This document shows, piece by piece, positions 16,618 to 25,052 of a stretch of DNA of 64,000 nt. The notes beneath the pieces were generated by a model that was not told the origin of the DNA, did no database searches, and saw only the letters and a program-made list of their open reading frames with translations. The DNA is taken from NCBI RefSeq assembly GCF_022531965.1, contig NZ_CP092831.1:5241001-5305000 (forward strand), written 5' to 3'. The DNA comes from Paenibacillus peoriae (GTDB lineage: Bacteria > Bacillota > Bacilli > Paenibacillales > Paenibacillaceae). Each line of letters begins with the position of its first letter. Position 1 is the first letter of the stretch. A program made the position numbers and the translations under genes.

Positions 16618-19600
16618 TTGAGTACATCGTAAAAAAACGAAAAATTACATTGCTGTTTTTTGTCATGCTGATTTTGGTCGGAATCTTCGGCTTTTTCCAG
16701 TTACCACAGCAGGAAATGCCGGATGTCACCATACAGAATGCTATGGTAACAACAGTCTACCCTGGTGCTTCACCACAAAAAGTAGAAGAAACCGTAACTA
16801 AAGAGCTGGAGAAACGCATTAAGGAAGTTGAAGGTGTTAAAACGATTAGTTCGACTTCTGGTAACGGATTCTCCTCTATTTTAATCGAATCCAAAAACGG
16901 AGTTGATCCTCAAACGGTTTGGGATGATATGCGTAAAAAAGTGCAAGATGCACAAGCTGATCTTCCTCAAGGCGTTGAAGTACCTGTTGTAAATGACAAA
17001 CTAACCAGCTCTTTTATCGGCTCCTATGCCCTGACGGCTGACTCTTCCACACCGCTGTATAAACTAAATGATTTAACAACGACTTGGAAAGATCAGCTCA
17101 ATACCATTTCTGGCGTATCTAGCGTCAAATTCAATGGTCTCCCTGATCAAGAAGTACGTGTCCATATTGACAATCAGAAACTTCAGCAATACCAGCTTTC
17201 GTGGGGACAAGTGGCTCAAGCGATTCAGGCTCAAATTGATCGGGTCCCTACTGGTAATATTGAATACAACGGACGTACCTATCAACTTATTGTTCGCGAG
17301 ACCGAAAAAGCTGATGAATTGAATCAGGTCCTTTTGACACGCACCAAAGAGGGTAATCCTGTTTATTTGAGAGATATCGGCATAACGGAGCTGGCCCATC
17401 CTAATACAGAATACTTTGCCTATGTAGAGGGTAAACCGGCCATTACGTTAAGTATTGGAGCAGAAACAGGCACAGACATCCCTTCTATGAGCGAAAAGGT
17501 CAATACCAAGCTCAAAGAACTGGAAAAAACACTCCCCGCAGGTGTTCACTTTCAAACTCTTTTTGCACAAAAGGATCAGGTAAGCCATATCTTTGACGAC
17601 TTAAAGCGTGAAACGATTCTTGCGATTGTGGCCGTTATTCTCGTTTGTATGTTGGGGCTGAATTTGCTCACCTCTGCATTTGTTGCACTGGCCATTCCTA
17701 TTTCGGTTTCGATTGCCATTATCTTTTTGCCTATGTTCGGCATCACTCTAAATCAGATTTCCGTTGTCGGTCTGATCATCGTACTCGGCATACTCGTGGA
17801 TGATGCCGTAGTTGTAAATGATAATATTGAGCGTAGACTTACGGAATTAGGAGAATCGCCCTCAGTCGCAGCTGTAAAAGGTACCAAAGAGGTCATGCTT
17901 TCTATTTTGGTTGCAACTCTGGCTACCATCTCAGCTTTCGCGCCATTGTTGTTTCTTCCTGGAAATGTAGGTGCCTTTATTAAACCTATTCCTGCTATTG
18001 TCTCCCTGACCATGCTTGCCTCTATGATCATGTCGCTCACCATCATCCCTATTTTTCGAGAATGGTATGAGAAGCGCAGACAGGCTCGTCACCCTCAGGG
18101 TAAATCTAAACCAGCAGGCTTGCTCGGCCAGCAGATTCATTCTTTAAACAAGCTCTATTCACAAAAACTGATGCCTAAGGTCATTCAGCGTCCCTTGTTG
18201 ACAGCCATGGTCGGACTCATGCTTGGAACAGCCGCCTATGGATTAGTTCCCTTTACCTCAGTTGAACTTTTTCCTGAGTCGGAAGATCCTCATGTTGCAC
18301 TAAATGTAAAAATGCCTGTAGGCACTTCAATTGCGGAAACGGACCAGGTCGTTAAAGACCTTGCAGGCTGGGTGAAAAAGCAACCTGAAACTTCCAAGGT
18401 CGTCTACAGCACTGGAGGGACTGCCCCACAACTGTTTAGTGACATTAATAGTTCGGGTGGAAATATTAGTTATAACGAAACGGTGGGGCAGATTGCTGTC
18501 GTCGGCAAAGAAAACGTATTCGATCTCAATACGACAGTTGATGCTTGGGAACAACATGTTAAGAAATCCTACCCTGGAGTTACAGTTACGATGTATGTTC
18601 CTCGTCTCGGGATTCCAGTGGGTAAGCCCGTTTCTATTCGTATCTCAGGTCAGGATCTGAATGAACTGCAAACTCTTGCCCAAAAGGCAAAGGAGCAGAT
18701 CGCGACAGTAGAGGGCACAACAGGCATCGTGGATGATATAGGAATTGAACGATATGCACTGGAGCTTGAGGTCAACAAACAAGCGATGGATCAATACCTG
18801 GTAAGTTACACAGATTTGACTCGCACCCTGCTTCTATTAAAAGAAGGAGCCCAAGTCAGTCAATTTGATACTGGAAACAGTCTGGTAGATATTAAAATGT
18901 ATTTGAATCACAGCGACGAGGAGCCAAGTAAGCTTTTCCAACAATTAAGTGTAGTTAATGCAGCTGGTAAGCAAATTCCATTAAACCAGCTTGTCCAGAT
19001 TAAGCCGTCATTTGCTATTCAGCAAATCAAGCATTACAATATGGAGCGGACGATTACGGTGGAAGCCGATTTGAACGGACGAACTGCAAGCGAAGCGATG
19101 GTTGATGTTGAAAGTAAGCTGGCGCAAATGAAGTTCCCAGAAGGCTACAAATGGGAGGTTGGTGGGGAAACCTCTGACCAATCGACCATATTCAAGGACT
19201 TAGGACAGCTGGCTATCGTTGTAGTCTTGCTCATTTTACTCTTGATTACTATGCAATTTTATTCTCTCTCCATTCCTATTATTATTATGACGACCGTGTA
19301 CCTGGCAGCAGCCGGCGGGATTATTGGTATTTTCTTAACCGATATGCCTATCGGTTTTATGAGCATCATGGGAATCATTGCACTCGCGGGCATTGTTGTG
19401 CGGAATGGGATTGTGTTAATTGAATTTATCGAGGATGCACGACATGAAGGAATGGAATTGAAGGAAGCCGTAATACAGGCGGCCGCCGCTCGCTTCAGAC
19501 CAATTTTATTGACATCCTTGGCCGCCATTGTAGGTATGATTCCGTTGGCACTATTGGGAAGCCTGCTCTTTAAGCCACTGGCGTTTACCGTCATTTTCGG

Positions 19601-19730
19601 TTTGTTATTCTCGACCTTGTTAACCTTGTTTGTCGTGCCGTCCTTGTATATGATCATGGCCAAATACAAGATGCGCCGTCAACTCAAAAAACAGCAGCAC
19701 ACAGTTATCACACCTGATCAATCTTTATGA
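16614..19730 (+). CDS. RND-family efflux permease (AcrB-like), system 1
   Basis: 1038 residues with the RND layout: one N-terminal membrane helix, a large extracytoplasmic loop, helices 2-6, a second large loop, and helices 8-12. The proton-relay pair is present in helix 4 (LGILVDDAVVVNDNIERR). The later motif is IIALAGIVVRNGIVLIEF, with Arg where AcrB has the relay Lys. The substrate is not readable from sequence; relatives export drugs, lipids or surfactants. It is translationally coupled to the adaptor upstream and followed by a TetR-family gene after 56 bases. Confidence 0.93.
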   Translation: MIEYIVKKRKITLLFFVMLILVGIFGFFQLPQQEMPDVTIQNAMVTTVYPGASPQKVEETVTKELEKRIKEVEGVKTISSTSGNGFSSILIESKNGVDPQTVWDDMRKKVQDAQADLPQGVEVPVVNDKLTSSFIGSYALTADSSTPLYKLNDLTTTWKDQLNTISGVSSVKFNGLPDQEVRVHIDNQKLQQYQLSWGQVAQAIQAQIDRVPTGNIEYNGRTYQLIVRETEKADELNQVLLTRTKEGNPVYLRDIGITELAHPNTEYFAYVEGKPAITLSIGAETGTDIPSMSEKVNTKLKELEKTLPAGVHFQTLFAQKDQVSHIFDDLKRETILAIVAVILVCMLGLNLLTSAFVALAIPISVSIAIIFLPMFGITLNQISVVGLIIVLGILVDDAVVVNDNIERRLTELGESPSVAAVKGTKEVMLSILVATLATISAFAPLLFLPGNVGAFIKPIPAIVSLTMLASMIMSLTIIPIFREWYEKRRQARHPQGKSKPAGLLGQQIHSLNKLYSQKLMPKVIQRPLLTAMVGLMLGTAAYGLVPFTSVELFPESEDPHVALNVKMPVGTSIAETDQVVKDLAGWVKKQPETSKVVYSTGGTAPQLFSDINSSGGNISYNETVGQIAVVGKENVFDLNTTVDAWEQHVKKSYPGVTVTMYVPRLGIPVGKPVSIRISGQDLNELQTLAQKAKEQIATVEGTTGIVDDIGIERYALELEVNKQAMDQYLVSYTDLTRTLLLLKEGAQVSQFDTGNSLVDIKMYLNHSDEEPSKLFQQLSVVNAAGKQIPLNQLVQIKPSFAIQQIKHYNMERTITVEADLNGRTASEAMVDVESKLAQMKFPEGYKWEVGGETSDQSTIFKDLGQLAIVVVLLILLLITMQFYSLSIPIIIMTTVYLAAAGGIIGIFLTDMPIGFMSIMGIIALAGIVVRNGIVLIEFIEDARHEGMELKEAVIQAAAARFRPILLTSLAAIVGMIPLALLGSLLFKPLAFTVIFGLLFSTLLTLFVVPSLYMIMAKYKMRRQLKKQQHTVITPDQSL

Positions 19731-19786
19731 TGTATGAAGTGAGTTCGCATGCTGTCGAGTTAGTCGGTCCCTAGGGGGAAGTATGT

Positions 19787-20689
19787 ATGGAAAGTAAAAA
19801 AAATGATATTTTACAGGCCGCCATTCGGCTGTTCTCCAGAAAAGGCTATTATTCAACATCTGTTGAAGAAATCGCCAAAGAAAGTGGGATGGCGAAGGCA
19901 TCCTTCTATAAATATTTTCAGGGAAAAGAAGAACTCCCTCTAGAAATGTGTATCATTCTGGAAAATAACATTGAACAAGACATCCGGGCTCTCTACAGTA
20001 AACCTGATCTTTCTAAGCACGATAAACTGCACGGTTTTATTGTACTTTACTTGAAAAATCTCGTTGAAAACAAAGTGTATCTCATGATGGATCTTCCTGA
20101 GCCTTCCATGCTTATTTTCCAGAATGAACAACTTAATTACGCATTCGAGAATCATGAATACAAATTGTACAGATGGGTTCGCGACTGCCTGATTGATATT
20201 TTTGGACCGAGCATTGAAGATCATGCATGGGACGTGACCTTTGTACTTAAAAGCATTGTGTTTGAATATATTCGCTTCTTTGCCGATCGCATGAATGATG
20301 AAACGATTGAACATCTAACACAGTTTATTATCTTCTTATCCAGTTCCTTGGCAACCAGCCTGAACAATGCTGATTCAGCTCCACATTTGTTCTGGAGCAA
20401 GCAAGGCTGGTTACCCGAAAGTGCTCTAAGTAATCCTTTTGATCAAGGCCGTCAAATTAACAGCCTTCTCCACTCTTTGGAAGACAGTATACTGCTGTCT
20501 TCTTGGAGTTCAGAGGAGAAACAGGAGTGTCAGCAAATCTACGCTCATTTAAAGGAAGAGGCTCTGAAATCGAACCCTCAGAAAGGCCTCCTGAAAGCCC
20601 TTTTTGCGTATTTGGAGCAGTACAAGGAACTGCAAAAGGTTTGTCGTTTACTTAAAAATTTATTGGACCATGCTCCGATATCCGAGTAG
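19787..20689 (+). CDS. TetR/AcrR-family transcriptional regulator
   Basis: A 300-residue protein starting at ATG 19787 after AGGGGGAAG. Residues 5-55 are the TetR helix-turn-helix (ILQAAIRLFSRKGYYSTSVEEIAKESGMAKASFYKYF). The rest is helical, with no similarity I can name, and forms the ligand and dimer domain. At 300 residues it is longer than the usual 190-220. As last gene of the efflux operon it is the likely repressor of the operon, acting at 15136-15169, and may sense the pump substrate. Confidence 0.92.
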   Translation: MESKKNDILQAAIRLFSRKGYYSTSVEEIAKESGMAKASFYKYFQGKEELPLEMCIILENNIEQDIRALYSKPDLSKHDKLHGFIVLYLKNLVENKVYLMMDLPEPSMLIFQNEQLNYAFENHEYKLYRWVRDCLIDIFGPSIEDHAWDVTFVLKSIVFEYIRFFADRMNDETIEHLTQFIIFLSSSLATSLNNADSAPHLFWSKQGWLPESALSNPFDQGRQINSLLHSLEDSILLSSWSSEEKQECQQIYAHLKEEALKSNPQKGLLKALFAYLEQYKELQKVCRLLKNLLDHAPISE

Positions 20690-20743
20690 TCACTCAGCAT
20701 TCGGTACATCAGAACAAATTCGTACTTAACAGCGAAACACATC

Positions 20744-20784
20744 AAAAAAAAGACTGTTCATGCAAAGCATGAAACAGTCTTTTT
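20744..20784. terminator. Bidirectional terminator between tetR and metK
   Basis: AAAAGACTGTT-CATGC pairs with GCATG-AAACAGTCTTTT, flanked by A-run and T-run so that it works on both strands. It separates the converging tetR (+) and metK (-) genes. Confidence 0.88.
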
Positions 20785-20819
20785 GGGTTATTGCTTTTAT
20801 TTTGATAACATACGAGGAA

Positions 20820-22022
20820 TTACAGCCCCGCTTGTTCTTTTAGAATTTCAGCTTTATCTACGCTCTCCCATGGTACATCCAAATCTGTACGTCCAAAGTG
20901 ACCGTAGGCAGCAGTTTGCTTATAAATTGGACGACGCAGATCCAACATGCGAATAATACCTGTTGGGCGCAGATCAAAGTTATTTCGGATCAATTCAACC
21001 AGCTTCTCATCACTCACTTTACCCGTACCGTATGTATCGACGTTAATCGAAACAGGCGTAGCTACACCGATGGCATAAGCAAGCTGAATTTCCACTTTGT
21101 CTGCCAATCCAGCTGCTACGAGGTTTTTCGCTACATAACGAGCAGCATAAGCAGCGGAACGGTCCACTTTGGTCGGATCTTTACCGGAGAATGCTCCCCC
21201 GCCGTGACGTGCATAACCACCATACGTATCCACAATAATTTTACGGCCTGTCAGACCTGCATCTCCTTGAGGACCACCGATAACAAAGCGTCCTGTCGGA
21301 TTAATGTAATACTTGGTTTGCTCATCCAATAATTCGGCAGGAACAACTGGCAAAATAACCTTTTCTTTGATGTCTGCTTGAATTTGCTCCAAAGTAGTAT
21401 CCTCCGCATGCTGCGTAGAAACTACAATAGCATCAATACGAACAGGTTTACCATTTTCATACTCTACCGTTACTTGGGTTTTACCGTCTGGACGAAGGTA
21501 ATTCAGTGTTCCATCCTTACGCACTTCAGACAAGCGTCGTGCAATACGGTGAGACATAGCGATAGGTAAAGGCATCAACTCCGGTGTCTCGTTCGTAGCA
21601 AAACCAAACATCAATCCTTGATCTCCAGCCCCAATGTTTTCCGTTTCTTTATCTACTTCAGCAGGATCACGGCTTTCCAAGGCAGCATTAACCCCTTGAG
21701 CGATGTCCGGCGACTGTTCATTCAAAGAAGTCAATACAGCGCAAGTATTATAGTCGAAACCGTATTTCGCACGTGTATAGCCAATTTCCTTAATCGTATT
21801 ACGTACAATGGATGGAATATCCACGTACTCCGATTTGGAACTGATTTCACCAATAACGAGAACGAGACCAGTAGCTACCGATACTTCACATGCTACCCGT
21901 GCATTAGGGTCATTAGCCAGAAAGGCATCCAATACAGCATCGGATATCTGATCACAGATTTTATCCGGATGGCCTTCTGTTACAGACTCGGACGTGAACA
22001 AATGACGGCCTTTTACAGACAT
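20820..22022 (-). CDS. metK: S-adenosylmethionine synthase
   Basis: 400 residues from ATG 22022 after GGGAGGTT; in-frame codons further upstream are not needed. The family signatures are [17 protein letters not shown] (about 18-34), [12 protein letters not shown] (about 119-130) and the phosphate-binding loop [19 protein letters not shown] (about 260-278). The enzyme makes S-adenosylmethionine from methionine and ATP in the cytoplasm. It is monocistronic, with a 335-base structured leader in which I do not see the S-box (SAM-I) consensus that normally controls metK in Bacilli. Confidence 0.98.
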   Translation of the reverse strand: MSVKGRHLFTSESVTEGHPDKICDQISDAVLDAFLANDPNARVACEVSVATGLVLVIGEISSKSEYVDIPSIVRNTIKEIGYTRAKYGFDYNTCAVLTSLNEQSPDIAQGVNAALESRDPAEVDKETENIGAGDQGLMFGFATNETPELMPLPIAMSHRIARRLSEVRKDGTLNYLRPDGKTQVTVEYENGKPVRIDAIVVSTQHAEDTTLEQIQADIKEKVILPVVPAELLDEQTKYYINPTGRFVIGGPQGDAGLTGRKIIVDTYGGYARHGGGAFSGKDPTKVDRSAAYAARYVAKNLVAAGLADKVEIQLAYAIGVATPVSINVDTYGTGKVSDEKLVELIRNNFDLRPTGIIRMLDLRRPIYKQTAAYGHFGRTDLDVPWESVDKAEILKEQAGL

Positions 22023-22356
22023 GAATTTCAACCTCCCACAATTAAAATACATGAGGATTTAATAAAAAAATCCTGACATGGTAATGGCATTATTCAGATA
22101 CCTTCAAGCCATCAAATGGCGGGAGGTATCTTGTTACACCTGATTAATAAAAAATGAACCTTCTCCGGTAGGAAAAGGTTGCGTACAAGCCTCAAATGCC
22201 ATGATATCCTATTTAAAACAAGGTGTCAATTCGTGTCACCCAATGACAACATTCGAAATTAGGGTAAGTCTACATGCAAACCATTTTTGATTTACATGTA
22301 AATTACCCCAGATTTTACGCTACTATATGTTCAAAAACTGTAGAAATTATTGCAAC
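22023..22356 (-). promoter_or_regulatory. Structured leader region upstream of metK
   Basis: On the minus strand four stem-loops can be drawn in order. GGGTAA ... TTACCC is at 22308-22262, with an inner ACATG/CATGT. A terminator-like hairpin with a T-run (AACCTT-TCC/GGA-AAGGTT then TTTTTT) is at 22180-22150. GATACCT ... AGGTATC is at 22130-22097. CATG-GGATTT ... AAATCC-CATG is at 22080-22050, just before the ribosome site. The terminator-like hairpin may simply end the SASP transcript or may be a regulated attenuator. I find no match to the SAM-I consensus. Confidence 0.45.
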
Positions 22357-22647
22357 TTACAATGTACCATATTCAGATAAGCTACGTTCAGCAGATTGTA
22401 TCAGTCGCTTAGTAATTTCACCACCAACCGAACCGTTCTGTCTTGAAGTTAAATCACGCCATGCTACATTCCCGCCCCCCGCAAACTCCCCCAATTCTGC
22501 AGCAAATTCACTGTCAGCCTTAGGTTGTATATGTGTATATTGGGGATTATAAACAGGTAGCCCAAACTCAGCAGCGATTTCATACTTCAAATCATCTAAC
22601 CTGGCACGACTTTCGGGAATTAATCGTCTTTGACCTCTTGACGCCAT
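22357..22647 (-). CDS. Alpha/beta-type small acid-soluble spore protein, long form
   Basis: 96 residues from ATG 22647, 10 bases after GGAGGG. The germination protease site region is LDDLKYEIAAEFG (about 18-30). The DNA-binding C-terminal signature is DLTSRQNGSVGGEITKRLI (about 65-83). Classical alpha/beta SASPs are 60-75 residues with these two parts nearly adjacent; here about 34 residues separate them, including an acidic stretch (ADSEFAAELGEF). The family coats and protects spore DNA and is degraded by GPR at germination. Forespore (sigma-G) expression is expected from the family. Terminators isolate it from its neighbours. Confidence 0.9.
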   Translation of the reverse strand: MASRGQRRLIPESRARLDDLKYEIAAEFGLPVYNPQYTHIQPKADSEFAAELGEFAGGGNVAWRDLTSRQNGSVGGEITKRLIQSAERSLSEYGTL

Positions 22648-22756
22648 CTCGTATACACCCTCCACTAAATGTATTGTCTTTCATGGGGTTAGTGTGCAGC
22701 GATTAGGTTCAACTTAGCCAAGAACAATTTGCTATCCCAAACAGTATTTAAGAAAA

Positions 22757-22776
22757 AGAGCCGCCGAAAGCAGCTT
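22757..22776 (-). terminator. Terminator between the 192-aa secreted protein and the SASP gene
   Basis: AGCTGC pairs with GCGGCT around TTTCG and is followed on the minus strand by CTTTTTCTT. Confidence 0.65.
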
Positions 22777-22790
22777 AAATACAAAACAGT

Positions 22791-23369
22791 TTACTGAACA
22801 GTATAACCGCCTCGTACCATAACGACCAGACCAAACTTCTGACCTTCTTTTACTTGAATACCTCTTCCTTCTCTAGGAAACGATAATAAATGATTTTTTT
22901 CGACAGCCTGATTATGAACAATTTCCGTTCCAGAAGTAATATCAATAGCCCCACTGGCATCCATACTATACACAACAGCATAACCATTACGTAAAATAAA
23001 TTCCGAGCCTGCTTTGGCAATCAGTTTTTGACCAGGCTTTACATCAACAACCTTTAAAACCTCTGTCTGCTCTGGTGTGGAAGTTTTTCCTGCACTAGAA
23101 GTTCCTGACGCCGTTGTGTTAGAGGTAGCGTTTGTCGCTGGAGTAGTCGAACTAGTGGTTTTACTACTCGTGTTACTTGCGGGCACTCCACCTTTGATTG
23201 CCTGGGCAATTTTTTGGTCAACATAGCTTTTGGTTACGACTGGATCATCAGCTGTACCAGGTTGTCCAGAACTGGAGGCTCCATTAACTGAATTGTTCAT
23301 TAAGGAGCCTGCTACAATTCCTCCCCCAAGTAAAGCTGCAGCCAACGATACTTTATAGCGTGATTTCAT
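22791..23369 (-). CDS. Secreted protein of unknown function downstream of the TolC-like gene
   Basis: 192 residues with a Sec signal peptide (SLAAALLGGGIVAGSLM, cleavage near NGA-SS). Residues about 32-60 contain DDPVVTKSYVDQKI, a short helix. Residues about 62-100 are a Ser/Thr/Ala-rich linker. Residues about 104-192 are a compact beta-rich domain (VVDVKPGQKLIAKAGSEFILRNGYAVVY ... GLVVMVRGGYTVQ). I do not recognise the family. The gene follows the TolC-like gene by 45 bases with its own GGAGGACTTC site, so the two are probably one transcript; a role as an exported partner at the cell surface is inference. Confidence 0.75.
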   Translation of the reverse strand: MKSRYKVSLAAALLGGGIVAGSLMNNSVNGASSSGQPGTADDPVVTKSYVDQKIAQAIKGGVPASNTSSKTTSSTTPATNATSNTTASGTSSAGKTSTPEQTEVLKVVDVKPGQKLIAKAGSEFILRNGYAVVYSMDASGAIDITSGTEIVHNQAVEKNHLLSFPREGRGIQVKEGQKFGLVVMVRGGYTVQ

Positions 23370-23414
23370 GAAGTCCTCCTACAGCAGGTTATAGCAAGTA
23401 TAGTTAAGTTTTAA

Positions 23415-24953
23415 TTATTGCGCGCTTGCTCCAGCGGAACCTTGCATAGCCCAAGGCTTATTGAAAGCCAGCTTCAAAGTATCAATACTTGAAACTATAT
23501 CTTCCGCCTGTTGCTCAGCAGTAGTCACTTTCAAATTAGCATCATAAACCTGAAGCTCTGTAGCCAACCCAACATCAAATTGCTTCTTAGCCATATCAGC
23601 CGCACTTCTAGCACTCACTAAGCCAGCTTGAATCTGTGAATATTGACTTTCCAATGCTTTGATATTGTTATAAATTGTTCTTACAGCTTCTTCGAGTTGT
23701 CTCTTTGTGCCTTCTGTAGCATATTGAGCTTTTTCAACATTAAGTTGTTCAGCTTCATAAGGGGTATTTCCTGGAGTATTGAAGTTGTAAAGCTTCAAGC
23801 TCAATTCAGCCAAATCCACTTTTTGCTCACTCAACCAAATAGCAGTACTGCTAGTAAGTACTTGGCTTACTTTTGTCTCTACATTATCTTTAAACTCAGA
23901 ATATACAGGTTTATCCTTTAATTCATAACGTTGCTCTGGTTTGTAACCAATCACTTGGTTCAAAGATACATATGCACTATCTAAATCTTTTTTTGCCTTC
24001 TCTAAAGCAGCTTGATTTTGAGTCAACTGATTAGTTGCTTGCGTAACCTCATAATCACTCGACATTTGATTATCTCTTTTAATTTGTGCAACTTTCAGCT
24101 TGCGCTCTGCATCTTCAATATTCAAAGCAGCCAGCTTAACGGCATTTTGCTTTTGAAGAAGCTTATTATAAAGATCCTTCACATTGTACTCAATACCTTC
24201 TTTGGTCATATCCAAGTTCTTTTTAGCAGCCTCATAGTTAAGGTTCGTTTGAGCATAACCTTTGAAAGCTTTATCTTGACCTTCATCACCAGCTTCGGCT
24301 GGAACAAAGTCAATATTCTTGCCTGCTTCCTTCATGATTTTTCCAGCCTGATCGATATTCGTTGCCGCTGTTTTTACTGAAGTACTATCAGCTACAGCCA
24401 ATTTAACTGCATCATTATAGGTCAAAGAATCATTATAGTAGGTATCATAAGTAACTTGGGTCACAGGAGTTGCTAGAGGCTTACTGGACAAACTATTGGT
24501 TTGTTCGTCAGTAGTACTACCATTAGCTTGATTGGAAATAGTCACTGTTCGTGTAGCCTGATCCCAATTTACTTTGGCGCCTAATGATTGGCTCACAAAA
24601 CGTAAAGGAACGAGTACTTGACCCTTTTGAATTTGAGTTGCTGCATCGAGTTGTACAGGATTACTATTTTTATAAGCAAGCTTAGAACCAACATTTAAAG
24701 TTAACGTATCGTCATTTTTAGATGCTGTCACTTTTTTAGCTTTGCTGTTCCAATCGACTTTAGCACCCAAGCTTTCGAAGACTCCACGCAGAGGCACCAA
24801 GGTTGTATTTTGACTAACAACCGGGGACTGGGTATATTGCTGAGTTACACCGTTAATAATAACCTTTATATCACCTGGTTGAGCTCCTGCAAGACTGGCG
24901 AACGCAGAAGAAAGAACCAATGTGGACAGTACTGCCACTCCAAAACGTTTCAT
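23415..24953 (-). CDS. TolC-family protein with an N-terminal copper-amine-oxidase-N wall domain
   Basis: 512 residues. The signal peptide is residues 1-24 (VAVLSTLVLSSAFASLAGA). Residues about 28-145 are two CuAO_N1 repeats (TTLVPLRGVFESLGAKVDW; VLVPLRFVSQSLGAKVNW). After a linker, residues about 175-500 show two long helical hairpins. Each ends with the outer-membrane-efflux pattern (AQIKRDNQMSSDYEVTQATNQL; AKKQFDVGLATELQVYDANLKV), the layout of the TolC family. In Gram-negatives TolC is the outer-membrane channel of RND and ABC exporters. The protein lies between two adaptor/RND pairs. The start has AAAGGAG 7 bases upstream. Confidence 0.88.
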   Translation of the reverse strand: MKRFGVAVLSTLVLSSAFASLAGAQPGDIKVIINGVTQQYTQSPVVSQNTTLVPLRGVFESLGAKVDWNSKAKKVTASKNDDTLTLNVGSKLAYKNSNPVQLDAATQIQKGQVLVPLRFVSQSLGAKVNWDQATRTVTISNQANGSTTDEQTNSLSSKPLATPVTQVTYDTYYNDSLTYNDAVKLAVADSTSVKTAATNIDQAGKIMKEAGKNIDFVPAEAGDEGQDKAFKGYAQTNLNYEAAKKNLDMTKEGIEYNVKDLYNKLLQKQNAVKLAALNIEDAERKLKVAQIKRDNQMSSDYEVTQATNQLTQNQAALEKAKKDLDSAYVSLNQVIGYKPEQRYELKDKPVYSEFKDNVETKVSQVLTSSTAIWLSEQKVDLAELSLKLYNFNTPGNTPYEAEQLNVEKAQYATEGTKRQLEEAVRTIYNNIKALESQYSQIQAGLVSARSAADMAKKQFDVGLATELQVYDANLKVTTAEQQAEDIVSSIDTLKLAFNKPWAMQGSAGASAQ

Positions 24954-24983
24954 AATTTCTCTCCTTTGTCAATAAGACTAATA

Positions 24984-25011
24984 AAAGAAAAGGGCTCCAA
25001 AAGGAACCCTC
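24984..25011 (-). terminator. Attenuating terminator between the S-layer-like and TolC-like genes
   Basis: AGGGTTCC pairs with GGAGCCCT around TTTT, followed by TTTCTTTTATT on the minus strand. It sits in the 99-base gap between two co-directional genes and could let only a share of transcripts continue into the TolC-like gene. Confidence 0.65.
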
Positions 25012-25052
25012 TTCTCATCTAATTCAGTTAACTCAAAAGAGTTGCTCTTAAA

